In this document: piece after piece, positions 51,453 to 61,000 of the stretch | Layout of the letters: every line of letters starts with the position of its first letter | Position numbering within the stretch: position 1 is the stretch's first letter | Assembly (NCBI GenBank): GCA_002720865.1 | Contig: PBIO01000031.1 | Coordinates: forward strand, 392,484 to 456,483 | Direction of reading: 5' to 3' | DNA length: 64,000 bases | From: Halobacteriovorax sp. | GTDB taxonomy: Bacteria > Bdellovibrionota > Bacteriovoracia > Bacteriovoracales > Bacteriovoracaceae | The notes under the pieces: generated by a model | The model's input: the letters and a program-made list of their open reading frames with translations, nothing else | Database searches by the model: none | Told to the model about the DNA's origin: nothing | Translations under genes and position numbers: made by a program

Positions 51453-53378
51453 ATGAACATGAATTCCAAAGTTTTGTGGGAACCTTCATCCAAGAGAATT
51501 GAAGGGACGACCTTATTTCACTTTCAATCTGAAAAGGGATTTAAGAACTATGGAGAGCTACATAATTGGTCTGTAGAAAAACCGGAGGACTTCTGGTCAA
51601 GCCTTTTTAGTTATTTTGATTTAGACTTTGAAGGAAGTCTTGAGCCAGCTTGTACGGATCTACAGTTTGAGAAATACGGCTGGTTTCCAAATGTTAAATT
51701 GAATTTTGCCGAAAACTTATTAAAAAATGGAAAGGACTCTTCCTTTGCTTTAAATGCCGTCCATGAATCAGGTCAAAATAGAAAGGTTACTTATAAAGAA
51801 CTAAGAGTAAGTGCTTCAAAGTTAAGCTCAGCTTTAAAGCAGCATATGAAAAAAGGGGATGTATTGGCGGCTTATATGCCAAATATTCCTGAAACAATTA
51901 TCTCCATGCTAGCTGCCACTAGTTTTGGTGGGGTTTTTACCTCAACCTCAAGTGACTTTGGCATTGAAGGGGTTGTCGATAGGTTTGGACAAAGTAAACC
52001 TAAAGTCATGGTAGCCGCTGCAGGCTATGAGTATAATGGAAAGTATTTTGATCTTCTCCCAAAAATAGCGGAGCTTGAAGAGAAGCTTCCTTTTTTAGAA
52101 AAAATTATTATTGTTGATTTTTTAAATAAAGAAGTAAGTCTTGAAGGTCTAAAAAAGGCGGTACATTGGAGCGAGCTTTTAGAAGAGAATTCCGAAAAAT
52201 CCGAACTTCAATTTGAGAAGGTTTCATTTGATCACCCTCTCTATATCATGTACTCGTCTGGAACGACGGGAAAGCCAAAGTGTATTGTTCATTCTGTAGG
52301 GGGAACACTCCTTCAGCATATTAAAGAACTTGGGTTACATACTGATTTAATAGAAGATAAAAAGATCTTTTATTTTACCACTTGTGGCTGGATGATGTGG
52401 AACTGGCTTGTTAGTTCTCTTTATTTTGGAAGTGAAGTCACTCTCTATGAAGGCTCTCCTGGCTATCCAAGCCTAAAAGAATTCACTGGAATTATTGAAA
52501 GAGAAAAATTAAATATCTTTGGAACTTCTCCAAAGTTCTTAAGGGCCCTTGAGGATTCTGGATACGATAATGATTATAGTTTTGAAACCTTAGATACTTT
52601 AATGAGTACAGGAGCTCCTCTACTTCCAGAGCAATTTGATTTTGTTTACGAGAAATTCAAAAAAGACATTCAGATTGCTTCAATTTGCGGGGGTACGGAT
52701 ATTATTGGCTGCTTTATGTTAGGCGTACCCACTCTTCCAGTTAAAAGAGGTGAGATTCAGAACCTAGGTCTTGGTATGGATGTTGCTTGTTTTAATGACC
52801 GAGGTGAAGACTTAAAGGATCTTGAGGGAGAGCTCGTCTGTAAAAAGAGTTTTCCAAGTCGGCCTATTTATTTTTTAAATGATGAGGGAAATAAAAAACT
52901 TAATGAAGCCTATTTTAATCGTTTTAAAAATATTTGGCATCATGGAGACTTTATCACCATCACAAAAGAAGGGGGAGTCCTTGTTTATGGACGTAGCGAC
53001 GCTACTCTTAATCCAGGTGGAGTAAGAATTGGAACTTCTGAAATTTATAGGCAAACAGAAATTCTTCCTTATCTCTCCGATAGTCTCTGTGTGGGAAGAC
53101 AAAGAGATGGAGACGTTGAGGTAGTCCTCTTTGTAAAATTATCTGATGGGGAAGAGCTTACTGAAGCAAGAGTAACTGAGATAAAAAAACAAATTAAAAA
53201 CAATACAACTCCTAGGCATGTCCCTAGAGAAGTTTTTCCCATTGAAGATATTCCCTATACTCGCTCTGGAAAAAAGATGGAACTCCTTGTGACAAGGCTT
53301 TTGAACAATAAACCGCCAACCAATATAGAAGCAGTTGCCAATCCAAACTGCTTAGAAGAATATAAGAAATTTGTTTAA
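51453..53378 (+). CDS. aacS: Acetoacetyl-CoA synthetase
   Basis: AMP-forming acetoacetate:CoA ligase of 641 residues. Seen: WFPNVKLNFAENLL near the N-terminus, YSSGTTGKPKCIVHSVGGTLLQHIKE (phosphate loop, with the Cys-Ile-Val-His typical of this family), FYFTTCGWMMWNWLVS, ICGGTDIIGCF, HHGDFITI..GG and the C-terminal SGKKMELLV with the catalytic Lys. It returns acetoacetate to the CoA pool, complementing HMG-CoA lyase at 41515-42432. Start ATG 51453 abuts the fumarase beta stop; a second ATG two codons on is equally possible. Last gene of the fumarase operon. Confidence 0.96.
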   Translation: MNMNSKVLWEPSSKRIEGTTLFHFQSEKGFKNYGELHNWSVEKPEDFWSSLFSYFDLDFEGSLEPACTDLQFEKYGWFPNVKLNFAENLLKNGKDSSFALNAVHESGQNRKVTYKELRVSASKLSSALKQHMKKGDVLAAYMPNIPETIISMLAATSFGGVFTSTSSDFGIEGVVDRFGQSKPKVMVAAAGYEYNGKYFDLLPKIAELEEKLPFLEKIIIVDFLNKEVSLEGLKKAVHWSELLEENSEKSELQFEKVSFDHPLYIMYSSGTTGKPKCIVHSVGGTLLQHIKELGLHTDLIEDKKIFYFTTCGWMMWNWLVSSLYFGSEVTLYEGSPGYPSLKEFTGIIEREKLNIFGTSPKFLRALEDSGYDNDYSFETLDTLMSTGAPLLPEQFDFVYEKFKKDIQIASICGGTDIIGCFMLGVPTLPVKRGEIQNLGLGMDVACFNDRGEDLKDLEGELVCKKSFPSRPIYFLNDEGNKKLNEAYFNRFKNIWHHGDFITITKEGGVLVYGRSDATLNPGGVRIGTSEIYRQTEILPYLSDSLCVGRQRDGDVEVVLFVKLSDGEELTEARVTEIKKQIKNNTTPRHVPREVFPIEDIPYTRSGKKMELLVTRLLNNKPPTNIEAVANPNCLEEYKKFV

Positions 53379-53404
53379 AAACCTCCTCTCGTAGTCGGGT
53401 ATGC

Positions 53405-53433
53405 TTTAGATTCATCGCAAAATACCTTATAAT
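53405..53433 (+). promoter_or_regulatory. Candidate promoter of the first barrel gene
   Basis: TTTAGA (53405-53410), a 17-base spacer and TATAAT (53428-53433). About 43 bases later comes the ribosome site AAGGAGG and the ATG at 53476. The -10 is perfect, the -35 matches four of six. Confidence 0.5.
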
Positions 53434-53475
53434 TTAAGTAGTTAAGTTTAAGATTATCCCATCAAGGAGGATTTG

Positions 53476-54147
53476 ATGAAAAAGTTATTATTAGGAACAT
53501 TTGCGTTAGTAATGTTCAGCAATACGGCCCTGGCCGGTTTTCTAATTGATCCCTATTTAGGGTTTCGTTTTAACGGTAAGATTGAAGAAGAGGCAAACGC
53601 TGGAGACCTAGATGAGTTCTCTTATTCTGGTTTAGCTTATGGAGCAAGGCTTGGTTATAACTATCTCGGCCTAATGATGGGAATGGAGTATGGAGTTGCT
53701 TCAGGTGATGTAGAGCAAGATACAGACCCTGGGTCTGTTGTAAATTCTGGGGTTGGAAAGAGCTTAGATGGCTCTTTTACAAATGTAGGAGTTTATATTG
53801 GCTATGAAATGCCACTGCTACTTAGGTTTTGGGCGACTTATTATTTTAAGGCTAAAATGGAAGTTGATGGAGAAGCGAATAACTTTAACGATTTAAATCC
53901 AAACTCAACATTTACAAATACTTTTAACGGGTCGGGCTTTGGCTTAGGCGTTGGGTATACTGGACTTCCTTTTCTTAGTTTTAACTTAGAATATAAAGTT
54001 ATTACTTACGATGAAGTAGAAAGTGGAGATGCATCTGTTGGAACGGTGAACTTGCCATCAAGTGCCACAAGTGCGTTTGGCGCAGCTGGAGAAGGGAAGG
54101 CTTCGGAAATTCTTTTAAGTGTTTCTCTTCCATTTGAATTTTTATAA
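53476..54147 (+). CDS. Small outer-membrane beta-barrel protein (paralogue 1)
   Basis: A 223-residue barrel protein. Signal peptide KKLLLGTFALVMFSNTALA, mature start GFLIDPYLGF. Alternating strands (SGLAYGARLGYNYLGLMMGMEYG, NVGVYIGYEMPLLLRFWATYYF, GFGLGVGYTGLPFLSFNLEYKV) and the final FEFL support an eight-stranded OmpA/OmpW-like barrel. ATG 53476 is chosen over the TTG at 53473 because AAGGAGG then lies at normal spacing (five bases). It is about 35% alike by eye to the protein of the next gene, e.g. DPYLGF versus EPYVGF and the FWATYYFKAKMEVD / LWVSYYLDAKFEVD strand. Function unknown; similar small barrels are abundant in Bdellovibrionota. Confidence 0.8.
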   Translation: MKKLLLGTFALVMFSNTALAGFLIDPYLGFRFNGKIEEEANAGDLDEFSYSGLAYGARLGYNYLGLMMGMEYGVASGDVEQDTDPGSVVNSGVGKSLDGSFTNVGVYIGYEMPLLLRFWATYYFKAKMEVDGEANNFNDLNPNSTFTNTFNGSGFGLGVGYTGLPFLSFNLEYKVITYDEVESGDASVGTVNLPSSATSAFGAAGEGKASEILLSVSLPFEFL

Positions 54148-54173
54148 AGAAAAAAAAATTACATATTTAAAAG

Positions 54174-54200
54174 AGCCCCATTTACTTGGGGCTTTTTTTT
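54174..54200 (+). terminator. Intrinsic terminator after the first barrel gene
   Basis: AGCCCCA (54174-54180) / TGGGGCT (54187-54193) with a TTTACT loop, then a run of T to 54200. A textbook rho-independent terminator; it separates the two paralogous barrel genes into distinct transcripts. Confidence 0.92.
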
Positions 54201-54432
54201 GCCTAGTTTTAGGCAGTTAGCCAAGATAAGGGAAGAAGTTTCCACGGGTATCAGCCTGGACTTTTAAATTGGTAAAATTTATTTCGAGAGATTACTGAGG
54301 GTCCGTTGGGAGTAACGGATGCCTTTCCTAAGTACGAAACAATTCCACCCTAAATTCAGATTTAAATTTTCAAAGTTCGAAAGAACCGATGCTCTTCTTT
54401 GTTCAAGAAGGGAAAAATCCTAGGAGGAATTT

Positions 54433-54999
54433 ATGAAGAACTTTTTATTAGGCCTATTGGCCTTTGTTATGCTTTCAAGTAATGTTCTTGCAATGTTTCA
54501 TGTGGAGCCCTATGTTGGCTTTGCAACCGGTGAGGAAGATACTAATGATCCAAACCCAGATGAGTATTCAGGTATGGGCTTTGGTCTTAGGGCCGGTTAT
54601 AAGTATCTAGGAGCTATTGTAGGCGCCACCTATGACTCTCAAACTATCACAGCTAAGTCCACTGAACCTGGAAGTACAAGTGCCGACTTTGACTTTAAAG
54701 GAACTAATATGGGGGCCGTATTAGGATATGAGTTTCCAGTAGGATTAAGACTTTGGGTTTCCTATTACTTAGATGCAAAGTTTGAGGTTGATACAGGTCT
54801 TTTAAGCGGAGCTGAATTTTCTGGGAAAGGATACGCCATTGGAGTAGGTTATTCAGTCATACCAATGATTCTATCCTTAAATGCTGAAGTGAAAAGTTTT
54901 GATTACGATGAGTTTACTTATCAAGGCACAACTTTAAATTTAAATAATTCAGGAGCCAGCTATTACTTTTTAAGTGTGAGCGCTCCCTTGTCTTTTTAA
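54433..54999 (+). CDS. Small outer-membrane beta-barrel protein (paralogue 2)
   Basis: A 188-residue protein, paralogous to the preceding one. Signal peptide NFLLGLLAFVMLSSNVLA; mature strands GMGFGLRAGYKYLGAIVGATYD, GAVLGYEFPVGLRLWVSYYLDAKFEVD and GYAIGVGYSVIPMILSLNAEVK, ending LSF with C-terminal Phe. Ribosome site TAGGAGG six bases before ATG. It has its own 230-base upstream region after the terminator, containing a hairpin TCCGTTgggagtAACGGA near 54302-54319 that could be a leader structure. Function unknown. It converges on the leftward PepSY-like gene with only nine bases between stops. Confidence 0.8.
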   Translation: MKNFLLGLLAFVMLSSNVLAMFHVEPYVGFATGEEDTNDPNPDEYSGMGFGLRAGYKYLGAIVGATYDSQTITAKSTEPGSTSADFDFKGTNMGAVLGYEFPVGLRLWVSYYLDAKFEVDTGLLSGAEFSGKGYAIGVGYSVIPMILSLNAEVKSFDYDEFTYQGTTLNLNNSGASYYFLSVSAPLSF

Positions 55000-55008
55000 T
55001 TTTTTAAA

Positions 55009-55602
55009 TTATTGGGCCAGGGGGTGAGTAAAACCTCCTGGTCTTCCTCTAAAATATTCATTTTGTTGACGGTTAAAATTAAAGAGAACCTTTCCTGAAG
55101 AGGAATCCACCATGGCACGGTGAGAGCTTGTTCTTCCATCGGCCAATTTATAAGAAACTAAAACTTGCTCTCTGTATTGACCCTTTCCTTTATTGATATA
55201 AATAAGACTTTTTTCCTTTTTTACAATGACCTCAGTGCCCTCAGGTAAAAACCTTGTTAGTTTTCTTCCTAGGAGCTCCTTCCACTTAGGGTTAACTTTA
55301 TTGATAAACTCTAGCTCTTCAGTAGGGCTCACATACTTACTTGCTCCCGCGCCTTCTATAAATCTTCCGCCTCGCATGGGGAGTTTAGAAGCTGGCGCCC
55401 TCGAAGACTCTTTTGGAATGATTTTATGTTCCACCATATCGATCTGTTTAGGGTGAGAAAAAGTGGCTTTCCCATTTTTCTTTTGAACTTTGATCGTATT
55501 CCTAGCTTGAACTGGAGTAGGCGTGTTTTGATTATGAGTTGTATAATAAACAACAAAACCAAAAACACAAAAACTAAATAGTATTAAGATTTTTTTCATC
55601 AT
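55009..55602 (-). CDS. Exported PepSY/propeptide-like protein next to a metallopeptidase
   Basis: A 197-residue protein with one N-terminal hydrophobic segment (ILILFSFCVFGFVVYY), a signal anchor or uncleaved signal. The C-terminal about 90 residues fall into an alpha-beta pattern ending in LVSYKLADGRTSSHRAMVDSSSGKVLFNF, which resembles PepSY/FTP propeptide domains (strand, polar turn, then VDxxxGKVL). Such domains inhibit or fold M4/M36 metallopeptidases. The preceding gene in this operon encodes just such a peptidase without an obvious propeptide. ATG at 55602, or 55599, begins three bases after its stop. The PepSY reading is by pattern and context, not by alignment. Confidence 0.6.
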   Translation of the reverse strand: MMKKILILFSFCVFGFVVYYTTHNQNTPTPVQARNTIKVQKKNGKATFSHPKQIDMVEHKIIPKESSRAPASKLPMRGGRFIEGAGASKYVSPTEELEFINKVNPKWKELLGRKLTRFLPEGTEVIVKKEKSLIYINKGKGQYREQVLVSYKLADGRTSSHRAMVDSSSGKVLFNFNRQQNEYFRGRPGGFTHPLAQ

Positions 55603-55605
55603 AGC

Positions 55606-58011
55606 TTAGTCGATTACAATAAATTCAAAGTTAATAATTTTAAATGGTCTTCCACCAGAGTATTCATAATCTAAATAGTCGTCTCCAGTGGGATTTGTAA
55701 TAGTATTTGGATCTGACCAACAGTCTTCGCAATTGGTAAATCTTACTCTTAAGCGGCAATTAAATGTTGTTCCAGGTGGAATCCAAGGGCTGACTTCCAT
55801 AAACATTAAGTTGTTAAAATTGAATTCGGGAGTATCATTTGCAGAAACAGTTTGTGCCCATGTTTTCTTAGGATCAAGCTTTGAGTAAGTTGATTGATCT
55901 GCCCCTTCAACAATTCGAATAAAACATTCCTTATCATTTCCACCAGAGCCATCGAGACAATTTGAATCATCAAGACCAATTTTGGACATCAGCTCATTTT
56001 GAAAGGCCCATTTTGTCGCATTATTCTCACTTATTTGAACCATGCAAACAGGTTCAATACTTTCGCCAGCATCATCCCCATTTTCTCTTGTTATATAAGA
56101 ACATTCTCCAGGGTTTGTGCCTGTTTCTGTGGAAACATCAGCGGCACCTTCACTAGCGGAAGGAAAATTATCTTCAAAAGTCCCGCAAGGTTTGCCATCT
56201 TTACCGTGATCCCAATCATTTCCTAGGACCTGAATTCCGGCCATGGGAGTATTAGAATCGTTATAAAGATTCAAAGCAACACCTACAAATTCACCGGGAG
56301 AGATCGAAATATTTCCATTATTATAGGGAAGCCCGTCTTCAATTTGATCTGAAATTCCTGGTATCTGTCCAGAAACCTTAAGGGAGTCTAGGGCAGCAAC
56401 CATAGACTGACGATCATCGAAAATAAAAGCTTCAGAAGCCCCTTGAGTTGGGTCAATCTTAATTAAATCTTTTGAGACTGTTACGGTTTTCACTTTATTT
56501 GAAGCTGTGACGACAGTATTTGTTCCTGAATTTCCTGTGGCAAGAGAGCCACCATCTTCGTTATAATTTTTGAATAAGAGAAGACCATAGGAATCTAATA
56601 GCTGCTCGTATCCATCCATATCGTAATTAGTTCCACCGCATCCGGTTCTTCCAACCTTTCCATAAGTTAAAAGAAGGTACTTTGAGAGAACCTGAGTGAA
56701 CTTTCTAAAGTTTACTGGATTGGCCACTCTTGACCAAGTTAAAGCATGGTTTTGAGTTAGGTTCACATAATTGGTTTGACCTGTATTTCCTGTAGCTGTT
56801 AAGTCTCCAAGCTCTAAGAAAGTTTCATATAAAAGATGCATAACAACTTCAGTTGAAGCAGTCTGGGCCCAGCTACATTTGCTAGATAAGTCTTTTACAA
56901 GGGCCACCATAAAATGACTTATAATTTGACCGGCATAGTGAACATCCTCTACTGGCTTATCTGGAAAGTTAGGGTCGTATAATAGATAGGTAGGGTAGCT
57001 AAGCCTAGAGTCACTATTGGCCGCAATTCCTGGAGCATGAAGAGGGTCATCCTCATCCATAGGTCTTGATTGTTGAATAAACCTTCCTAATCCCCACTCA
57101 GCAAAGTGAGTTCGTTGATTCATGATAAAAGACCAAAAGTCAGCTAGCCCCTCATTAATACTTCCAGCTTCATCATAAAATAAATATCCAAGGTCTGAGG
57201 CCGGTGTTATTCCCGCGTCTCTATTTCGACCATTCATCAGTACTTGATGAAAGGCATGGCCCATCTCGTGATAAATCACAGTATTATCTTGCGCAAACTT
57301 CACGCTGGTTTCTTGAGAATCAAACCCTAGGCAGATCAGAAATTTTGATGGATTAAAAAAGGCTCTATCGGCTTCCTTACAAAATGCATTTGCCGTCAAA
57401 GGTCTCGTCATATCCCAATGACCATGGGGATTTGGATTTAGGGCGTCCATAAAAAAGGTAGGGAAGGCAGACTGATAGCCAATAGTCCCTCGCTTTGTAA
57501 AAGAAGAAGTTAATGTGGAGTGAAACTTATCCGTAACTTGCATCATATGACCAAAGGTTTGCACCTGAAGCCATTCAGCAGTTGAGGTATCATAGGCCCA
57601 CTTCTTCTCAGTATTTTGAAGAGCAGAAATAGAGTCCTTATCCTCACGCACTTTAATACAGTTTGTTACAGGAAGGTTAGAGTTATCACAGGCATCTTCT
57701 AAAAACTGATTATTTGTAATAAAAGTTGTGTCACTCGTTAAGAAACGATTTAGGTTTGTTCCTGGATCAAGAGAGTAGTTATTAGAAAGAATAATTGGGT
57801 TATCACTTAAGATTCGCCCATATCCAGCAGAAACACTAGAAGGAGTATTAGCTATACCACCTATTGTTTTACGGTTCCCTTTACTTGGGCTTGATAAACA
57901 AGATGTGAGGAAAAAATGACAAAGTACTAAGAGAATGATTCTTTCCCTATGCTTTGTTAAAAGCTTTTCCTTGGGTGTTTTGAATGAGAGATTATTAATT
58001 CCGTTTTTAAT
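55606..58011 (-). CDS. Lipoprotein zinc metallopeptidase (M4/M36-like), probable ATT start
   Basis: With ATT at 58011 as start, an 801-residue lipoprotein: basic N-region, hydrophobic RIILLVLCHFFLTSC with lipobox Cys38, then the mature protein. Zinc site YHEMGHAFHQ (His248, Glu249, His252 in this numbering), third ligand in INEGLADFWS (Glu287), and VHYAGQIISHF (His358), which is the arrangement of M4/M36 gluzincins. The C-terminal half has Cys pairs and beta-rich segments likely to bind substrate or surface. No ATG, GTG, TTG or CTG exists between the in-frame stop at 58017 and the lipobox, but GGAGG lies eight bases before ATT. Starting instead at GTG 57651 would lose the lipobox and about 120 residues. 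No N-terminal propeptide is evident. Confidence 0.8.
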   Translation of the reverse strand: MKNGINNLSFKTPKEKLLTKHRERIILLVLCHFFLTSCLSSPSKGNRKTIGGIANTPSSVSAGYGRILSDNPIILSNNYSLDPGTNLNRFLTSDTTFITNNQFLEDACDNSNLPVTNCIKVREDKDSISALQNTEKKWAYDTSTAEWLQVQTFGHMMQVTDKFHSTLTSSFTKRGTIGYQSAFPTFFMDALNPNPHGHWDMTRPLTANAFCKEADRAFFNPSKFLICLGFDSQETSVKFAQDNTVIYHEMGHAFHQVLMNGRNRDAGITPASDLGYLFYDEAGSINEGLADFWSFIMNQRTHFAEWGLGRFIQQSRPMDEDDPLHAPGIAANSDSRLSYPTYLLYDPNFPDKPVEDVHYAGQIISHFMVALVKDLSSKCSWAQTASTEVVMHLLYETFLELGDLTATGNTGQTNYVNLTQNHALTWSRVANPVNFRKFTQVLSKYLLLTYGKVGRTGCGGTNYDMDGYEQLLDSYGLLLFKNYNEDGGSLATGNSGTNTVVTASNKVKTVTVSKDLIKIDPTQGASEAFIFDDRQSMVAALDSLKVSGQIPGISDQIEDGLPYNNGNISISPGEFVGVALNLYNDSNTPMAGIQVLGNDWDHGKDGKPCGTFEDNFPSASEGAADVSTETGTNPGECSYITRENGDDAGESIEPVCMVQISENNATKWAFQNELMSKIGLDDSNCLDGSGGNDKECFIRIVEGADQSTYSKLDPKKTWAQTVSANDTPEFNFNNLMFMEVSPWIPPGTTFNCRLRVRFTNCEDCWSDPNTITNPTGDDYLDYEYSGGRPFKIINFEFIVID

Positions 58012-58017
58012 CTCTTA

Positions 58018-58053
58018 ATCCTCCATTTGGAGTCTAGGCTATTTACCTAGACT
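58018..58053 (-). promoter_or_regulatory. Competing hairpins at the ATT-start ribosome site
   Basis: Around the stop of the upstream gene, AGTCTAGG / CCTAGACT (58031-58038 and 58046-58053) form a perfect eight-pair hairpin with a seven-base loop. Next to it, CTCCA..TGGAG (58021-58032) pairs the ribosome site GGAGG with CTCC. The two hairpins share two bases, so they may exclude each other and tune initiation at ATT 58011. Inference from base pairing only. Confidence 0.4.
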
Positions 58054-61000
58054 AAAGTTTCCTAGCTGCGAGCTTTGACCCATAGGATCTAAACTAAAGT
58101 CAAAAGCATCACTAAAGCGTCCAGCACTTGCTGTCGCTTCACAATCAATATCCTGGTATTCCGCTTGTCCCATGGCCGAGAGGGGATCTCTCGCCGTATT
58201 TTGCTTAAGACTAGCAATGGCTCGCCCAGCAGTTCTCATGGCCGAAGTATTTTCAATTTTATTCTCAAACTTGATACTTTCAGTTGAAGTAGCTTTTTCA
58301 GTGGCTGAAATTAAGGATTCAATTTTCGTTAAACTACAAAATCCTTTATCTTTAATCTTTCTTGCTTCCTTTATCGCTATCTTTGCCATCTTCTCTTCAT
58401 GGATACCATCTGTAATAATTGCTAAAAGTGCAGCATTAGGAGTGTCATCTTTAAAGAACTCCTCATACCTATTGCTTGCATTAGTACTAGCTTTTGAAAG
58501 GGCAATTCTTTTCTTTATGAGGGTAATTAAAGCAGAGTTTCCTTCATTTGCTTCAATGATCTCTTTTACATTTGCTTGGCCAGTACTCTCGGCAGATTCA
58601 ATGACCGCTATTTGCTCATCAGAAAGATCTCCGTAAGTTTTAAGCTGGGAATCGATATCACTTAAGATGCTTTCTGAATCTGATTCTTCACATTGCTCTT
58701 TAATATAATCTTTTCCGCCATCTTCAAACTCATCTGAAGAATTGTCTTTTTCGTTTTGTGATTGAGCACATAAGTTTTTATAAGTACCAACCCATCTTCT
58801 GGCGTCGTCAGAGACGTGAGAAGAGATTTTCATACTGTCTTCAAAAAGATCTTTTGCGTCGTTATCATCCCCGCAGCCTGCTGCTGGGTTATCTCTAAGG
58901 TTTTCAAATTTTTGGCAAAATTCGTTAACCTTTTCTTTCTTTTCACCATAGGCTTCTTGAGCTCTTTTATTAGCTTCAGCAATGGCCTGCTGAGCCTTAC
59001 CCATGTTTTGCTGACATTTTTGTTGAAGCTCGGCCCATTTTCCCTTGTTCTTTTCCATGGCACCTTTTTGCTGAGCTATATAATCATTTATAACTTTTTC
59101 TATACCGTTAGGACCTTGGAATTGTTCCTCGAGCTGCTGCTTTAGAAGATCAATTTTCCCTGGAAGCTTTTGAAGATCTTCAATATTCCCGCCCCCTCTA
59201 AGTTCAACCCCAAGACCATTAAAGTCAGCAAGCTGTGGCATCTTAACAAAGAGGTCTTCTGGGTAGTTATATGTGGCTCCTGGAAAGAAGCTTTTGAAAA
59301 ATTCAGCATCTCTTCCAACCTGTGCCTTAACTTGGGCCAAAAGAGCTTCTTGATTTGAAATAAGAGCCGCGACATTATTATTATAAGTCACAGAAAGCTT
59401 ATTCATATTATCTTGTCTGATTTTAACTTCTCTATCAATTTGGGCAAAACAAGAGCCGGCCTGAGCAGCACAATCAGTTGCTTGAGCTAAACAAAACTCA
59501 TTATTAGAAGTTGATAAGGTTCCAGCACTACATTGACCGGCCTTAAGACTACGTCCTGAACAGTTAACAACCTCGTCAATAAGCTGATTTGCAAGGTCAG
59601 TAGCAAAAGTTCTTTCTACGGCCTGAAGTTGTTGCATGTACTTTTTAGCACGGGCAATCTTTTTCTTAGTAGAGCGACCAATATTATTATCTGTTTCTTG
59701 TTCAAATTGCTTATCACATTTTTTTACGATCTTTTGAAACATTTGGTAAGGAGACTCGTTTCTTTGAACAGAATCTTCGTCGTTATAAACAATTCTGATT
59801 CTTCCTTTAAAACGAGCATCTAGTTTTTTAATATCAGATTCTTTTTCTGAAGGACTTGAATCAGGGTTTTTAAGGATGATATCAAGAGCGCTTCTATAGT
59901 TATTAATGGTATCCCCAGTCATACTTGTGGAGTCATAACGAAGGCTACTTAAAATTTGATCTGGTGATAAACCAACTGGACCGCTAACACAGGCTGAGAT
60001 CGCTTGACGCTTAAGTTGTTGCTCAGCTTGAGAGACAAATTCTCCAAAGTCAGCTTTGAAGTCCTGACCCATATTGGTTAGTGAGCTAATATCAACGCCT
60101 GGGATCTCTTTAGTGATACTTGATTTGATATTTCTAACTTCAGTTTGCTTAACTCTAGTAAAGTCTGAAAAAGCTTTTTGTAGAGATCCAAATTTTTCTT
60201 GTCCATTTCTCTCAAAGCTTAAATTTCCACCACTGTTTTGCTGAAGAAATCCATCGACACCAAACTTTCTAATGTCTTTTTTGATCTGTTGAACTTTTTG
60301 ATTCAAGTCTCTTTCGTAAGAGCCTCTATTGGCAACAAATTGAGCTGACGATATGTTTAACTTACCAAGGCTACCGTCTCTAATTCCTCTTAAACCATCG
60401 CTAAAAATCTGATCGTTCATGCTACCACCACCGCCAGTGACGATAATGTCTCTACACTCAGGTGATACAAGCTTGTTATAATCAGCAGTTTCTTGATTAC
60501 TATCTAATTTCTTTCCTCGCTTAGCCCCAAAGAGCTCATTTCCGTTTCTTTTAATATCTTCTAGGATCGCTTTATTTTGTTCTTCAAAAAGCTGATTGGC
60601 TTTTTTGATTTGCTCTTTCATTCTTTCTAGACCATTCATCCTGTCACTTATTGATGATCTTACTCCAGCTAGAGCTTGGTTAAGACATGCAATACCGTTT
60701 GGCATGCGAGAGTTCTGAGCTTCGTCCATAAGCTGGTCATAAAAGTCTATATTTTGCTGGGCAATTAAAGTCATTTGCTGACCTTGGGAAACAACACCTG
60801 GAAGGTTCTGGCTCATTTCACAGGCCATCTTTGGAATCTGTGCTCCGGCCGGCGAGATCTGACATTGTGGAAAAAATTTGGCCGGTACAGTTTGTGGTCT
60901 TGAGTTTCTCATCATTAGCGCTTGCTGACGCATAGCCGCTTGTTGTTGCCTACTTTGTAAAAGTGCGCCGCCAACTGTCTTTAGGGCAGTACCAACATCA

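Noticed and set aside
54302..54319. Hairpin in the leader of the second barrel gene as a known riboswitch
   Set aside because: A single six-pair stem without a recognisable conserved core; nothing identifies a ligand class.
57649..57651. GTG as the start of the metallopeptidase
   Set aside because: It has no ribosome site and would discard an in-frame lipobox and about 120 codons of well-behaved coding sequence.
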